From positions 1 through 12,315 of the forward strand of contig JALFHA010000415.1 of the NCBI GenBank assembly GCA_022776785.1: DNA of 12,315 nt, in the 5' to 3' direction. The notes beneath the pieces are model-generated. The model saw only the letters and a list, made by a program, of their open reading frames with translations, was not told the DNA's origin and made no database searches. This DNA is from Clostridiales bacterium (lineage in GTDB: Bacteria; Bacillota; Clostridia; Christensenellales; Aristaeellaceae). The first letter of the stretch is position 1, and every line of letters begins with the position of its first letter. This document shows positions 1 to 6,682 of the stretch, piece after piece. The position numbers and the translations under genes are program-made.

Positions 1-40
1 GCATCGCAGCGATCATGATCGTGCTCAGAATCCTTTTCAT
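1..40 (-). CDS. N-terminus of a secreted or membrane protein (partial)
   Basis: Only the first 13 codons are inside the window (MKRILSTIMIAAM...), and the rest lies beyond base 1. The start is well supported: AAAGGAG ends 7 bases before the ATG, and a promoter lies further upstream. Two basic residues followed by a hydrophobic run look like the beginning of a signal peptide or a first membrane helix. The function cannot be told from this fragment. It follows the two-component operon on the same strand but is separated from it by a strong terminator and has its own promoter. It is therefore a separate transcription unit, and it is a candidate target of the neighbouring LytTR regulator by position only. 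Confidence 0.7.
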   Translation of the reverse strand, partial: MKRILSTIMIAAM

Positions 41-114
41 GCCAATTCTCCTTTGTCCTCTTTGTAACCTTTTGGCAGATTGCCGCGCGAGAGCAGCCTG
101 CCTTTGTTGAGTTT

Positions 115-143
115 ATTATAAAGGATTTATCTGGCAATGAGAA
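115..143 (-). promoter_or_regulatory. Promoter of the partial gene at 1-40
   Basis: Reading the minus strand, TTCTCA (138-143) is followed after 17 bases by a perfect TATAAT (115-120). The predicted leader is about 70 nt. The -35 box matches only 4 of 6 consensus bases, which would fit a promoter needing an activator, but no LytTR-type direct repeat was recognised upstream. Confidence 0.6.
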
Positions 144-202
144 GGGGCTTGTCTTGAATGCCCGCTTGGGGGTCGCTAAAGGGCCGCGAAACTGTTCACG
201 AC

Positions 203-233
203 AAAAAGGCGACGTGAACCATTTCACGTCGCC
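203..233 (-). terminator. Intrinsic terminator of the two-component operon
   Basis: On the minus strand an 11-bp perfect stem (GGCGACGTGAA with TTCACGTCGCC) closes a 4-base loop and is followed directly by five T. It starts 10 bases after the kinase stop codon. Only a short A run precedes the stem on this strand, so it works best for minus-strand transcripts. Confidence 0.92.
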
Positions 234-243
234 GCGATTGTCA

Positions 244-1587
244 CTATGACTGCTGCCCCTGTGCGGGGTTCATCAGCACCGTCAGCTTGAAGAGGTGATC
301 CTCCGCCTGCACAGAGGCCACGCCGCCGTACTTCTCCGCGACCTGCTGGATGGAGCGCAGGCCGAAGCCGTGGCCGGTGCCGTCCTTCGTGGTGACGGGC
401 ATCCCGTTCACGATCGTCAGCTCCTCGTCAAAGAAGTTTTCCACATGCAGCACGACCATCTCCCCGCGGGTGCTGGCCTTGAGCGAGATCACGCGGCGCG
501 CGGGGTCGGCCACCTTGCTGCAGCCCTCCAGGGCGTTGTCGAGCGCGTTGCCAAAGAGCGAGTAGATTTCCATTTCGCTCATGAAGTCGAACAGCGTGCC
601 GTCTATAATGTAGGAAAACTTCACGCCGCGGGTGGAGCAGAGGATGTTCTTCTCCGTGAGCACGATGTTGATGGTCTCGTTGCCGCACTCCACCACCGTG
701 CCGTACTCGATGATGGAGTCCTCCAGCCGGTCGAGGTAGCGGTCAAAGTTCTCCTTGTCCGCCTTGGAGCGGATGGCGGCGATCTGGTGCTTGAGGTCGT
801 GGCACTTGACCTGCAGCGAGGTGATGCCGTCGCGGCTCATCTGGTAGTACTGCATCTTGTTGTTGATGAAGGACTGCATGTCCGCGTTATCCTGCCGGTA
901 GCGGGTCATCTGGGCGATGGCCAGCAGCATCATGTAGTTGGTGGCGGTGTACATCAGCGCACAGAAGTAGTACAGGAACAGCGCCTGATTATCCGCCGTG
1001 AAGACGTGGCCGCAGAACTCGAGGATCATCTGGCAGCCGATGAAGCCGACGGCGACAAAGACCATCGGCCTGCAGGGCATTTCGGGCAGCGGCGGCTTGA
1101 GGAAATTGCGCATCAGAAGGTACGTCAGCGCGCACACCGTGCCGTAGACCGCATAGGAGACAATCGCGCCCATCGGGCTGTAGTGCGACCAGACTTCGGG
1201 AATATCGGTGATGAGCACGCCGGAGCCGAGCACCTTGAAGCCGTTCCACGCCAGCTTGTAGATGGTCAGCGCCATGAGGTCGGAGTAGACGAGGCTGCCG
1301 GTATCCGCATGATAGCAGAAGAGATAGCAGGTCAGGTACATCAGGCTCATGACGCAGATGTAGTGGCTGTAGCCCATGCCCTGCGCAAAGACAGAGGGCA
1401 GCTTCTCATCGATGATAAAGCGCATCGCCCAGCTTGCCGCGCACATCGCGGCCAGCGAACCGAGCGCGCGCAGGAAAAAGCCGCGCCTGCGCTGGCCATT
1501 GCCCAGCAGCAGGAGCAGCAGAAACAGGATGAGGGCCGTGGAGACGCGGTGATCGACCTTCTGTATCCACAGGCTGTCGTTAAACAT
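244..1587 (-). CDS. GHKL-type sensor histidine kinase (AgrC/ComD-like class)
   Basis: A 447-residue membrane sensor kinase. The first ~230 residues hold about six or seven hydrophobic helices (for example residues 15-30, 35-60 and 70-92, the last near 210-235) with no large extracellular domain. A coiled linker leads to an H-box, CHDLKHQ, with H263 as the likely phosphorylated residue. The C-terminal ATPase domain of the GHKL/HATPase_c_5 type has an N-box GNALDNALEG (N347, N351) and a G-box GTGHGFGLRS. Kinases of this class pass phosphate to LytTR response regulators, and many sense peptides. The start at 1587 is preferred to the longer open frame because GGGGGAG precedes it and it begins 2 bases after the regulator stop, giving translational coupling. 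No AgrB- or AgrD-like gene is visible, so the signal is unknown. Confidence 0.9.
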   Translation of the reverse strand: MFNDSLWIQKVDHRVSTALILFLLLLLLGNGQRRRGFFLRALGSLAAMCAASWAMRFIIDEKLPSVFAQGMGYSHYICVMSLMYLTCYLFCYHADTGSLVYSDLMALTIYKLAWNGFKVLGSGVLITDIPEVWSHYSPMGAIVSYAVYGTVCALTYLLMRNFLKPPLPEMPCRPMVFVAVGFIGCQMILEFCGHVFTADNQALFLYYFCALMYTATNYMMLLAIAQMTRYRQDNADMQSFINNKMQYYQMSRDGITSLQVKCHDLKHQIAAIRSKADKENFDRYLDRLEDSIIEYGTVVECGNETINIVLTEKNILCSTRGVKFSYIIDGTLFDFMSEMEIYSLFGNALDNALEGCSKVADPARRVISLKASTRGEMVVLHVENFFDEELTIVNGMPVTTKDGTGHGFGLRSIQQVAEKYGGVASVQAEDHLFKLTVLMNPAQGQQS

Positions 1588-1589
1588 GG

Positions 1590-2294
1590 TCACAGATTCT
1601 CCCCCAGAAAGTTGGAAAAGTGCTGCATGATCTCCTTGCGATGGGACTTGGAGACGGAGATCTTCGTGCCGTCGATGGTCAGGTATTCGCTGCTCGCACT
1701 GGAGACGTAGCGCAGATTGACCACGAACGACCGGTTGCACATAATGAACTGCTTGGGGTCGAGCTTCTTGATGACGTCCGAGAGCCGCCCGCGCACGTCA
1801 TAGACGCCCTTGGTCGTGTGATAGACGAGGTTGTGGTCGAAGACCTCCACATACATGATGTTGTTGGAGGACAGGCTGACGATGCCGTCCGCCGTCTTGA
1901 GGGCAAACATGGTGCTCGACGTGTTTTCAAGCCGCGTGATGGCCTTGTCCAGCACATAGTTGATGGAGAACTGGTCCGCGGGCTTGACGATGAAGTCCAG
2001 CGCGTCCACCTCATAGCCCTTGATGGCGAGCTGGGCCATGTGCGTCACGAAGATCAGCACGGAATTGGTGTTGATCTTGCGCATGATGCGCGCGACCTCC
2101 AGCCCGTCGAGCTTGTCCATGCGGATGTCCATGAACACGATGTCAAAGTTCTCCGTGCTGCGGATGAAGTCCAGCGGCGCGTTGAACACGCGGAACATGT
2201 AGGATTTTTCCTTCTGCCGAAAATACTCTGCGACGAGTGCGCTCAGCGCGGCGGAGTCATTCGGATCGTCGTCCACAATAGCCAGCAGCAGCAT
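1590..2294 (-). CDS. LytTR-family response regulator
   Basis: A 234-residue DNA-binding response regulator. The receiver domain (about 1-120) has the acidic cluster D8-D9-D10, the phospho-acceptor D56 in FMDIRM, T84 and K104 in VKP. The LytTR DNA-binding domain follows (about 130-230), with the typical stretches YVEVFDHNLVYHT and NRSFVVNLRYV. It is the first gene of a two-gene operon with the kinase. The ATG at 2294 is chosen because AGAGGAG lies 10 bases upstream and the receiver fold begins at once; the longer open frame would add 21 residues that do not belong to the family and would start at the promoter. Target genes are unknown. AgrA, VirR and ComE are members of the same family. Confidence 0.92.
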   Translation of the reverse strand: MLLLAIVDDDPNDSAALSALVAEYFRQKEKSYMFRVFNAPLDFIRSTENFDIVFMDIRMDKLDGLEVARIMRKINTNSVLIFVTHMAQLAIKGYEVDALDFIVKPADQFSINYVLDKAITRLENTSSTMFALKTADGIVSLSSNNIMYVEVFDHNLVYHTTKGVYDVRGRLSDVIKKLDPKQFIMCNRSFVVNLRYVSSASSEYLTIDGTKISVSKSHRKEIMQHFSNFLGENL

Positions 2295-2352
2295 GACGCA
2301 TTCACTCCTCTTTGAGTCGGAATTTTGAGCCGAAATCAGGTTATTTGCACAC

Positions 2353-2381
2353 ATCATAACACATTTTCACGATTTCGACAA
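2353..2381 (-). promoter_or_regulatory. Promoter of the two-component operon
   Basis: On the minus strand TTGTCG (2376-2381), a 17-base spacer and TATGAT (2353-2358), with an extended -10 TGT just before it. The leader to the regulator ATG is about 50 nt. It lies in the 148-base gap after the ABC ATPase gene. No convincing terminator separates the ATPase gene from it, so some read-through from the transporter operon is possible. Confidence 0.75.
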
Positions 2382-2442
2382 TATTTTTCCGTCAAGCTGG
2401 TGCTTTTGTCGCATTTCCTCCACAATTCATGAGAGAAAGGCG

Positions 2443-3213
2443 TCAGCCCAGCACTGCCCATCCCCTCTCCCCGCGCAGCACCTCCGCGTCGCCGTAGAGC
2501 GCGCGCATCGCGCCCTCGATCTCCCGCGCCGCCGCCGTGCGCATGTCGAGCGCCCACGCGATGCGCCCGCCGCTCAGCGCCAGCACGCGGTCGCACAGCG
2601 TCAGCGCCAGCGAGGCGTCGTGCAGCGCGCAGAGCACCGCGCAGCCGTCCCCGCGCGCCATGCTCCGGGCCGCCTCGAGCGCGCCGCGCCGCCGGGGCAG
2701 GTCGAGCGCTCCGTCCGGCTCGTCGAGCAGACAGACCTGCGCGCGCTGCATCAGTGCCCGCGCGAGAATGACCGTGCGCCGCTGCCCCTCGGACAGCTCG
2801 CCGAGCGGCACATCCGCCCATTGCGCCGCGCCCAGCCGCTCAAGGCAGGAAAGCGCCCGCGTCCGCCGTGCCGCGCCATAGCCCATGAGCAGCGGCGTCT
2901 CCGCGTTCGCGCCCATGAGCACGGCCTCCAGCGCGGTCAGGCCGTCGTCCGCGCGGCTGCGCTGCGGAATGTAGGAGAGCAGACGCGCCCGCCGCCGGGC
3001 ATCCAGCGCCAGCAGGTCGGCCTCCCCCAGCAGCGCGCGCCCCGATGCGGGCACAGCCCCCAGCACCGCGCGCAGCAGCGTCGTCTTGCCGCTGCCGTTG
3101 AGGCCCAGCAGGGCCGTCACCTCGCCAGCCCGCGCGGTCAGGCTCACGCCGCGCAGCACCTCGCGCCCGCCGTAGCCCGCGCGCAGCTCCTCGAGAATGA
3201 GATCAGCCGCCAT
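2443..3213 (-). CDS. ABC importer ATPase, siderophore/heme/cobalamin class
   Basis: A 256-residue nucleotide-binding subunit of the FecE/FhuC/BtuD type that powers the neighbouring FecCD permease. Walker A is GLNGSGKTT (K43), the Q-loop Q84 is in IPQR, the signature is LSEGQRR (141-147), Walker B ends in DE (D164, E165) and the H-loop is H198. Two motifs are unusual: LSEGQ in place of LSGGQ, and DEPDGALD where the family normally has DEPT.xLD. All catalytic residues are kept, so it should be active. The ATG at 3213 is preferred to a GTG 9 bases earlier because GGGGAGG lies 8 bases before the ATG and would overlap the GTG. It overlaps the permease gene by 11 bases, a sign of coupled translation. 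Confidence 0.93.
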   Translation of the reverse strand: MAADLILEELRAGYGGREVLRGVSLTARAGEVTALLGLNGSGKTTLLRAVLGAVPASGRALLGEADLLALDARRRARLLSYIPQRSRADDGLTALEAVLMGANAETPLLMGYGAARRTRALSCLERLGAAQWADVPLGELSEGQRRTVILARALMQRAQVCLLDEPDGALDLPRRRGALEAARSMARGDGCAVLCALHDASLALTLCDRVLALSGGRIAWALDMRTAAAREIEGAMRALYGDAEVLRGERGWAVLG

Positions 3214-4198
3214 CGCGGGCACCTCCCCTGCGCATGAGCGAAACGATCATCGGCACGCCCAGCAGCGTCGTAAAGACCGAGGTCGGCAGCTCCGCGCCCG
3301 GCGCAAGCCGCGCGAGCACATCCGCCGCGAGCATCAGCGCGCCGCCCAGCAGCGCGGAGAGCGGCGCAAGCCCGCGCAGCCGCCCGCCCAGCAGCAGCCG
3401 CGCGCCATGCGGCGCGATCAGCGCGGAAAACGCGATCACGCCCGCCTGCGCGCTGACCGCACAGGCCATCAGCGTTGCCGCCGCAAGCACGCAGGCGCGC
3501 ACAGGCCCCACGCGCACGCCCAGCGCAGCAGCCTCCTCGTCGCCCAGCGTCAGCAGCGGGAGCTGCCTGCGAAGCAGCAGCAGCGCCAGCGCGCCCAGCC
3601 CCACGCCCGCCGCGAGCGGCGGCAGGGATGCAGCCGTGATGCCCGCAAAGCTGCCCATCGTAAAGAACTCGATGGCGGCCAGCTCACCCTCCGCGTCCGC
3701 CAGCGTCTTGAGCAGCATTACGCCCGTCTTCACCAGCGCGCTCACCAGCACGCCGGAGAGCACGATGCCCGCTGTGCCGCGAGCCCGCCCGCCCGCGCGG
3801 GTGAGCAGCAGCGCCGCGCCCAGCGCCGCCATGCCGGCGAGGAAGGCGCACAGGCCCTCGCCCCGCCCGCCGAGAAACACGATGGACAGCGCCGCGCCCA
3901 GCGTCGCCCCTCCGGAGACGCCCATCACGTCCGGCGCGGCCAGCGGGTTGGCGAAAACGAGCTGATACACCGCGCCCGAAAGCCCCATCGCCGCCCCGGC
4001 GAGCAGGCAGGCCATGCTGCGGGGCAGGCGCAGTCGCCAGAAAACCTGCGCAGCCATGCCCTCTCCCCCGCGCAGCGCGGCGAGGATTTCATGCGGGGCG
4101 AGGGGATAGCGCCCCACGAGCAGGGAAATGCCAAAGGCCGCCAACAGACAGGCTGCGGCGGCACAAAGGGAAAGAAATAAGCGCTTGGTGTGGTTCAT
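3203..4198 (-). CDS. FecCD-family ABC importer permease
   Basis: A 331-residue inner-membrane permease, the usual length for the family, with about ten hydrophobic helices. Conserved family stretches are present in order: RLPRSMACLLAGAAMGLSG, then NPLAAPDVMGVSGGA, then LGDEEAAALGV, then a GVIAFSALIAPHGARLL segment, and near the end PTSVFTTLLGVPMI. These occur in transporters for iron-siderophores, heme and cobalamin. The substrate cannot be told from the permease. The start lies 2 bases after the binding-protein stop (TAAGCATG), with only a weak GAGGG upstream, so translation is probably coupled. A homodimer of this protein with two ATPases is the expected complex. Confidence 0.94.
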   Translation of the reverse strand: MNHTKRLFLSLCAAAACLLAAFGISLLVGRYPLAPHEILAALRGGEGMAAQVFWRLRLPRSMACLLAGAAMGLSGAVYQLVFANPLAAPDVMGVSGGATLGAALSIVFLGGRGEGLCAFLAGMAALGAALLLTRAGGRARGTAGIVLSGVLVSALVKTGVMLLKTLADAEGELAAIEFFTMGSFAGITAASLPPLAAGVGLGALALLLLRRQLPLLTLGDEEAAALGVRVGPVRACVLAAATLMACAVSAQAGVIAFSALIAPHGARLLLGGRLRGLAPLSALLGGALMLAADVLARLAPGAELPTSVFTTLLGVPMIVSLMRRGGARDGG

Positions 4199-4200
4199 GC

Positions 4201-5190
4201 TTACAGCGCGCCCTCGTCCGGCGTGAATCCGTAATACGTCTCATACAGCGCCTTGGCCGCGTCGCGGTAGAGCGTCTCGCCGTAGGCGTCGGAATGCAGC
4301 GTCGAGGCCAGCCACAGCGTACCCAGCACGCCGGAGGGCACGGGGCTGTCCCACGCCTCAAAGGCCGTGGGCATCGCGTAGACCGCGCCGCGCCTGACGG
4401 CCTCCAGCTCAGCGAGCTGTGCATCGCCCAGCACGTCCTCAGCGGTATACGCCGCCTCGGCCGGGATGACGAGCGCCTGCGGGTTCATCGCCAGCAGCTC
4501 CTCATAAGAAACCGTGACCCAGCTTCCGCCACTCAGCGCCGCGGCGGCATTGACCGCGCCCGCATTCTCCAGCAGCGCGCTCTGATACATGTCGCCCGGC
4601 GCGCAGGTGAGGCGGTCGCTCACGCCCAGCACCAGCGCCGTCACAGGCTGAGCACCGGCCAGCTTTTCCGCGCACAGCGCCAGCTGCGCGCTGATGAAGC
4701 CGCAGAGCTCCTGCGCGCGCGCCTGCGTGCCGGTAGCCTCGCCCAGCAGCAGCATCATCTCAGTGAGCAGCGCATCGTCCTCGGGATTGACGAGCAGCAC
4801 GCTCACGCCGAAGCCGGAAAGCGTCTCGGCGGCGTCCTTGAGCCGCTTGGGCAGGATGACGAGATCCGGCTCCGCGGCCAGGCAGGCCTCCAGATCGAAC
4901 GCCTTCGCCGTGCCGACGTTCGGCAAAGCGATCAGCTCCGGCGCGGCGAGGGCATAGATATTGCGCGTATCGGCCTTGGCCTCCACGGCGGCCATGCGCT
5001 CCTCCAGCCCCAGCGCGATGCACGCAGAGGTGGAGATATAGTAGCCGGAGACGATGCGCTCCGGTTCGGCTTCAATCGTCACCTCCCGCCCGGTCTGGTC
5101 GGTGAGGGTCACGGGGAATTCCGCCAGCGCGCAGGAAAAGGCGCACAGCAGCGCGAGGGTCAGGGCGAGGATGCTTGCCAGATGTTTCAT
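4201..5190 (-). CDS. ABC importer substrate-binding protein (PBP2/BtuF-FecB type)
   Basis: A 329-residue extracytoplasmic binding protein that delivers substrate to the permease. Residues 1-23 form a signal peptide (MKH, a long hydrophobic run, ALA just before E24). The mature part begins with FPVTLTDQTGREVTIEAEPE and PERIVS, typical of the family, and has two lobes; GVSDRLTCAPGDMYQ and DSPVPSGVLGTLWLASTLH lie in the second. Gram-positive binding proteins are usually lipoproteins. Here C20 sits in AFSC, a poor lipobox, so either that cysteine is lipidated or the protein is cut after ALA. The ATG at 5190 has AAAGGAG 9 bases upstream. No Fur box or cobalamin riboswitch was found in the 65-base gap upstream, so the substrate is open. 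Confidence 0.9.
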   Translation of the reverse strand: MKHLASILALTLALLCAFSCALAEFPVTLTDQTGREVTIEAEPERIVSGYYISTSACIALGLEERMAAVEAKADTRNIYALAAPELIALPNVGTAKAFDLEACLAAEPDLVILPKRLKDAAETLSGFGVSVLLVNPEDDALLTEMMLLLGEATGTQARAQELCGFISAQLALCAEKLAGAQPVTALVLGVSDRLTCAPGDMYQSALLENAGAVNAAAALSGGSWVTVSYEELLAMNPQALVIPAEAAYTAEDVLGDAQLAELEAVRRGAVYAMPTAFEAWDSPVPSGVLGTLWLASTLHSDAYGETLYRDAAKALYETYYGFTPDEGAL

Positions 5191-5255
5191 GGTGTTTCTC
5201 CTTTGCAGATTGCATATTTCCACGACGGAGGCGGGTGTTTCACCGCGCGCCGCCG

Positions 5256-6179
5256 TCAGAAGCTGTCCCGGGGGTTGAAGTCGGCGTTAGTCAGCGGATC
5301 CTCCGCGCGCTTTGCGCGGGCAAACGAGGCGATATGCTCCATCATCTGCCGCACGGCGGGCGCGAGCATCTGCGGGTTCTGCACAGCTACGCCGAACTCG
5401 CGGTATTCCAGCGGCTCGATGGGGTAGGCGTCCACGTTGGCGTGCGCACGCTCGAGGATGAGGCTGGGCACGATGCAGATGCCAAAGCCGCTCTCCACCA
5501 TCGCCAGCGTGGAGAGATCGTCCAGCACGCGGCAGCTTGCGCGCACGGAGAAGCGGTGCTTGGCCAGAAAGGCCTGGATGTCCGCATCCGTCGCGTCGCC
5601 CTGAATGACGAACGTCTCGTGCTCCATCTCCTCTGGCGTGATGAAGCCGGGGCTGCGCGTGCGGAAGCCCTTGGGCACCACGCACATCAGTCTGTCGCGA
5701 TAGAGCGGGCGCACGGTCAGCTCCCGCGTGGACTTAGTGGACAGAAAGCCCAGATCGACCGCACCTGTCTTGATCCACTCGATCACGTCGTCGTAGGTGC
5801 CCTGATTGATCTCGATCTCCACGCCGGGAAACTTCTTCTTATAGCTGATGACGATCTGCGGCAGCCACGTCATGCACACGCTGTTGAACGTGCCGATGCG
5901 CACCGTGCCGCGCTGCACGCCCTTGAGCTCATCGATGGTCTGCCCAAGCGCTTCATCGTCGCTGAGCACCTGCCGGATGACGGGATAGAGCGCTTCCCCG
6001 CTGCGGGTGAGCGACACGCCGCCCTTGCCGCGCACGAACAGCGCAAAGCCGCACGCCTCCTCCATCGAGCTGACGGCATGGCTGATGGCGCTGGGCGTGA
6101 GGTGGAGCACCTGCGCGGCGCGCGCAAAGCTTCCCTGCTGCGTGACGGTGAAGAAGATGCGGTATTCCAGCAGCGTCAT
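5256..6179 (-). CDS. LysR-family transcriptional regulator
   Basis: A 307-residue LysR regulator of standard length. The N-terminal winged helix (about 1-60) contains GSFARAAQVLHLTPSAISHA and GKGGVSLTRSGEAL. The effector-binding domain runs from about residue 90, starting at GTVRIGTFNS, to about 295. The ATG at 6179 has GGAGG 8 bases upstream; the longer open frame would add residues unlike the family. It lies 65 bases upstream of the binding-protein gene on the same strand, with no good terminator and no strong promoter between them. It may be cotranscribed with the importer, and importer control is the simplest guess at its role. The inducer is unknown. Confidence 0.92.
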   Translation of the reverse strand: MTLLEYRIFFTVTQQGSFARAAQVLHLTPSAISHAVSSMEEACGFALFVRGKGGVSLTRSGEALYPVIRQVLSDDEALGQTIDELKGVQRGTVRIGTFNSVCMTWLPQIVISYKKKFPGVEIEINQGTYDDVIEWIKTGAVDLGFLSTKSTRELTVRPLYRDRLMCVVPKGFRTRSPGFITPEEMEHETFVIQGDATDADIQAFLAKHRFSVRASCRVLDDLSTLAMVESGFGICIVPSLILERAHANVDAYPIEPLEYREFGVAVQNPQMLAPAVRQMMEHIASFARAKRAEDPLTNADFNPRDSF

Positions 6180-6246
6180 CGTGCGCCCCTCCTGCTGCGC
6201 TCCCTGCGCGCCGGGGCGCTGCCGGGAACTGTTTGTTATGTCAATC

Positions 6247-6275
6247 ACTGTACACCACCCCGGCGGTTTCGTCAA
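6247..6275 (-). promoter_or_regulatory. Promoter of the LysR gene (and perhaps the importer)
   Basis: On the minus strand TTGACG (6270-6275), a 17-base spacer and TACAGT (6247-6252), 67 bases before the LysR ATG. It diverges from the predicted promoter of the small toxin gene at 6305-6333, leaving about 30 bases between the two -35 boxes. Confidence 0.7.
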
Positions 6276-6304
6276 TGGGTTTTGGGGAGGGATTTTATTA
6301 TGAC

Positions 6305-6333
6305 TTGCGTTTACTTGCATGCTATGGTAAGAT
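6305..6333 (+). promoter_or_regulatory. Probable promoter of the small toxin-like gene
   Basis: TTGCGT (6305-6310), 17 bases, TAAGAT (6328-6333), with an extended -10 TGG before it. TGC-TATGGT at 6320-6327 is an alternative -10. The boxes are weak compared with the antisense promoter facing it, as expected where antitoxin RNA must exceed toxin RNA. The leader would be about 70 nt. Confidence 0.45.
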
Positions 6334-6369
6334 GGGAGATGTGGGCAGGCAGGTGCTGCCGGTGGGCTT

Positions 6370-6399
6370 CCTTTCGCAGCCGCGTACAAATGCGAAAGG
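6370..6399 (+). promoter_or_regulatory. Leader hairpin that covers the toxin ribosome binding site
   Basis: CCTTTCGC (6370-6377) pairs perfectly with GCGAAAGG (6392-6399). The right arm contains the first half of the Shine-Dalgarno sequence AAAGGGGG (6395-6402), which sits 9 bases before the toxin ATG. A smaller stem, GGCAG with CTGCC (6344-6348 and 6356-6360), lies upstream. Masking of the ribosome site in this way is common in type I toxin mRNAs, and here it is inferred from base pairing alone. Confidence 0.6.
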
Positions 6400-6411
6400 G
6401 GGCGTTTTTGT

Positions 6412-6492
6412 ATGACGGATTATGAGATCATCATGATCGTCCTGACGTTCCTTGCGATACTCGTCGCAGTAGACGCCAAGAACCGTAAGTAA
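6412..6492 (+). CDS. Putative holin-like type I toxin, 26 residues
   Basis: A tiny gene encoding MTDYEII..., one hydrophobic helix (about residues 6-20) and a charged tail DAKNRK. This is the plan of the putative holin-like toxin family (Hol_Tox, PF16935) and of TxpA/BsrG/Fst-type peptides: a YE near the start, a single membrane helix, then a lysine-rich end. Such peptides insert in the membrane and harm the cell when their antisense RNA is absent. Support beyond the peptide comes from an AAAGGGGG ribosome site 9 bases upstream, a masking hairpin, a terminator starting 5 bases after the stop and a very strong convergent promoter downstream. The family call is from pattern memory, and toxicity is inferred. 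A tiny membrane peptide of another role is the main alternative. Confidence 0.72.
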   Translation: MTDYEIIMIVLTFLAILVAVDAKNRK

Positions 6493-6493
6493 T

Positions 6494-6585
6494 ACAAAAA
6501 CCGCCTGACAGCTAGCCTCTGTCCGGCGGTTTTGTCGCAAGCCTTCATGCGGTTGCGGTAGAGCCCTGCACACGGCTCCCTACCT
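6494..6585 (-). ncRNA. Predicted antisense RNA antitoxin
   Basis: A transcript of about 90 nt is expected from the strong minus-strand promoter at 6592-6620, ending in the shared terminator. It has no open reading frame with a ribosome site. It overlaps the 3' end of the toxin mRNA across the terminator, the arrangement known from the fst/RNAII and txpA/RatA systems. A second weak contact is possible: GGCTTCCT in the toxin leader (6365-6372) and GGCTCCCT near the 5' end of the antisense unit (6574-6581) are direct repeats on the DNA. The two RNAs could pair there over 8 bases with one G-U. Confidence 0.6.
6497..6533. terminator. Bidirectional terminator shared by toxin and antisense RNA
   Basis: AAAACCGCC-T-GACAG (6497-6511) pairs with CTGTC-C-GGCGGTTTT (6519-6533) around a 7-base loop, with one T/C mismatch. 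The A run on one side and the T run on the other give a U tract in both directions. It begins 5 bases after the toxin stop codon. Confidence 0.88.
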
Positions 6586-6591
6586 GCCTAC

Positions 6592-6620
6592 ATTGTACGC
6601 TATCCCGCCGTCTCTGTCAA
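6592..6620 (-). promoter_or_regulatory. Strong antisense (antitoxin) promoter
   Basis: On the minus strand a perfect TTGACA (6615-6620), exactly 17 bases, then TACAAT (6592-6597). It is the best consensus promoter in the window, and no protein gene lies downstream before the terminator at 6497-6533. This is the main reason for predicting a noncoding RNA here. Confidence 0.85.
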
Positions 6621-6635
6621 GCCAGAGATGGCGGG
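6604..6635 (+). terminator. Strong hairpin over the antitoxin promoter, possible plus-strand terminator
   Basis: A 13-bp stem (6604-6616 with 6623-6635, one G-T pair) with a 6-base loop, followed on the plus strand by the T-rich TCTTTGCGTTCTT. It could stop plus-strand transcripts that read through the first terminator. It contains the -35 box and most of the spacer of the antisense promoter. The U tract is broken, so efficiency is uncertain. Confidence 0.45.
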
Positions 6636-6682
6636 TCTTTGCGTTCTTCTGTCTGTCGTTTGTTGATTTCGGTGCATCAAAG

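Noticed and set aside
295..1710. Plus-strand open frame opposite the sensor kinase, and a similar one at 1620-2315 opposite the regulator
   Set aside because: Both are antisense shadows with histidine- and valine-rich products. The minus strand shows intact kinase and regulator motifs with good start signals.
3213..3222. GTG start for the ABC ATPase, three codons before the chosen ATG
   Set aside because: The only Shine-Dalgarno sequence (GGGGAGG) abuts or overlaps the GTG, and it is correctly spaced for the ATG at 3213.
3197..4180. Plus-strand frames opposite the permease and ATPase
   Set aside because: They encode Arg/Gln/His-rich or Ser/Pro-rich sequence with no recognisable fold and lie fully inside well-supported genes.
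5191..5255. Possible terminator or metal/cobalamin switch between lysR and the binding-protein gene
   Set aside because: The 65-base gap has only a weak bulged GC stem without a T tract and is too short for a cobalamin riboswitch. No Fur-like palindrome was seen.
6629..6667. Mini-frame ATG...TGA encoding MAGLCVLLSVVC, which might be a second toxin
   Set aside because: It has no ribosome site and no charged tail, and its stop falls before the conserved CCGTAAGTAA end. It is better explained as part of a frameshifted relic.
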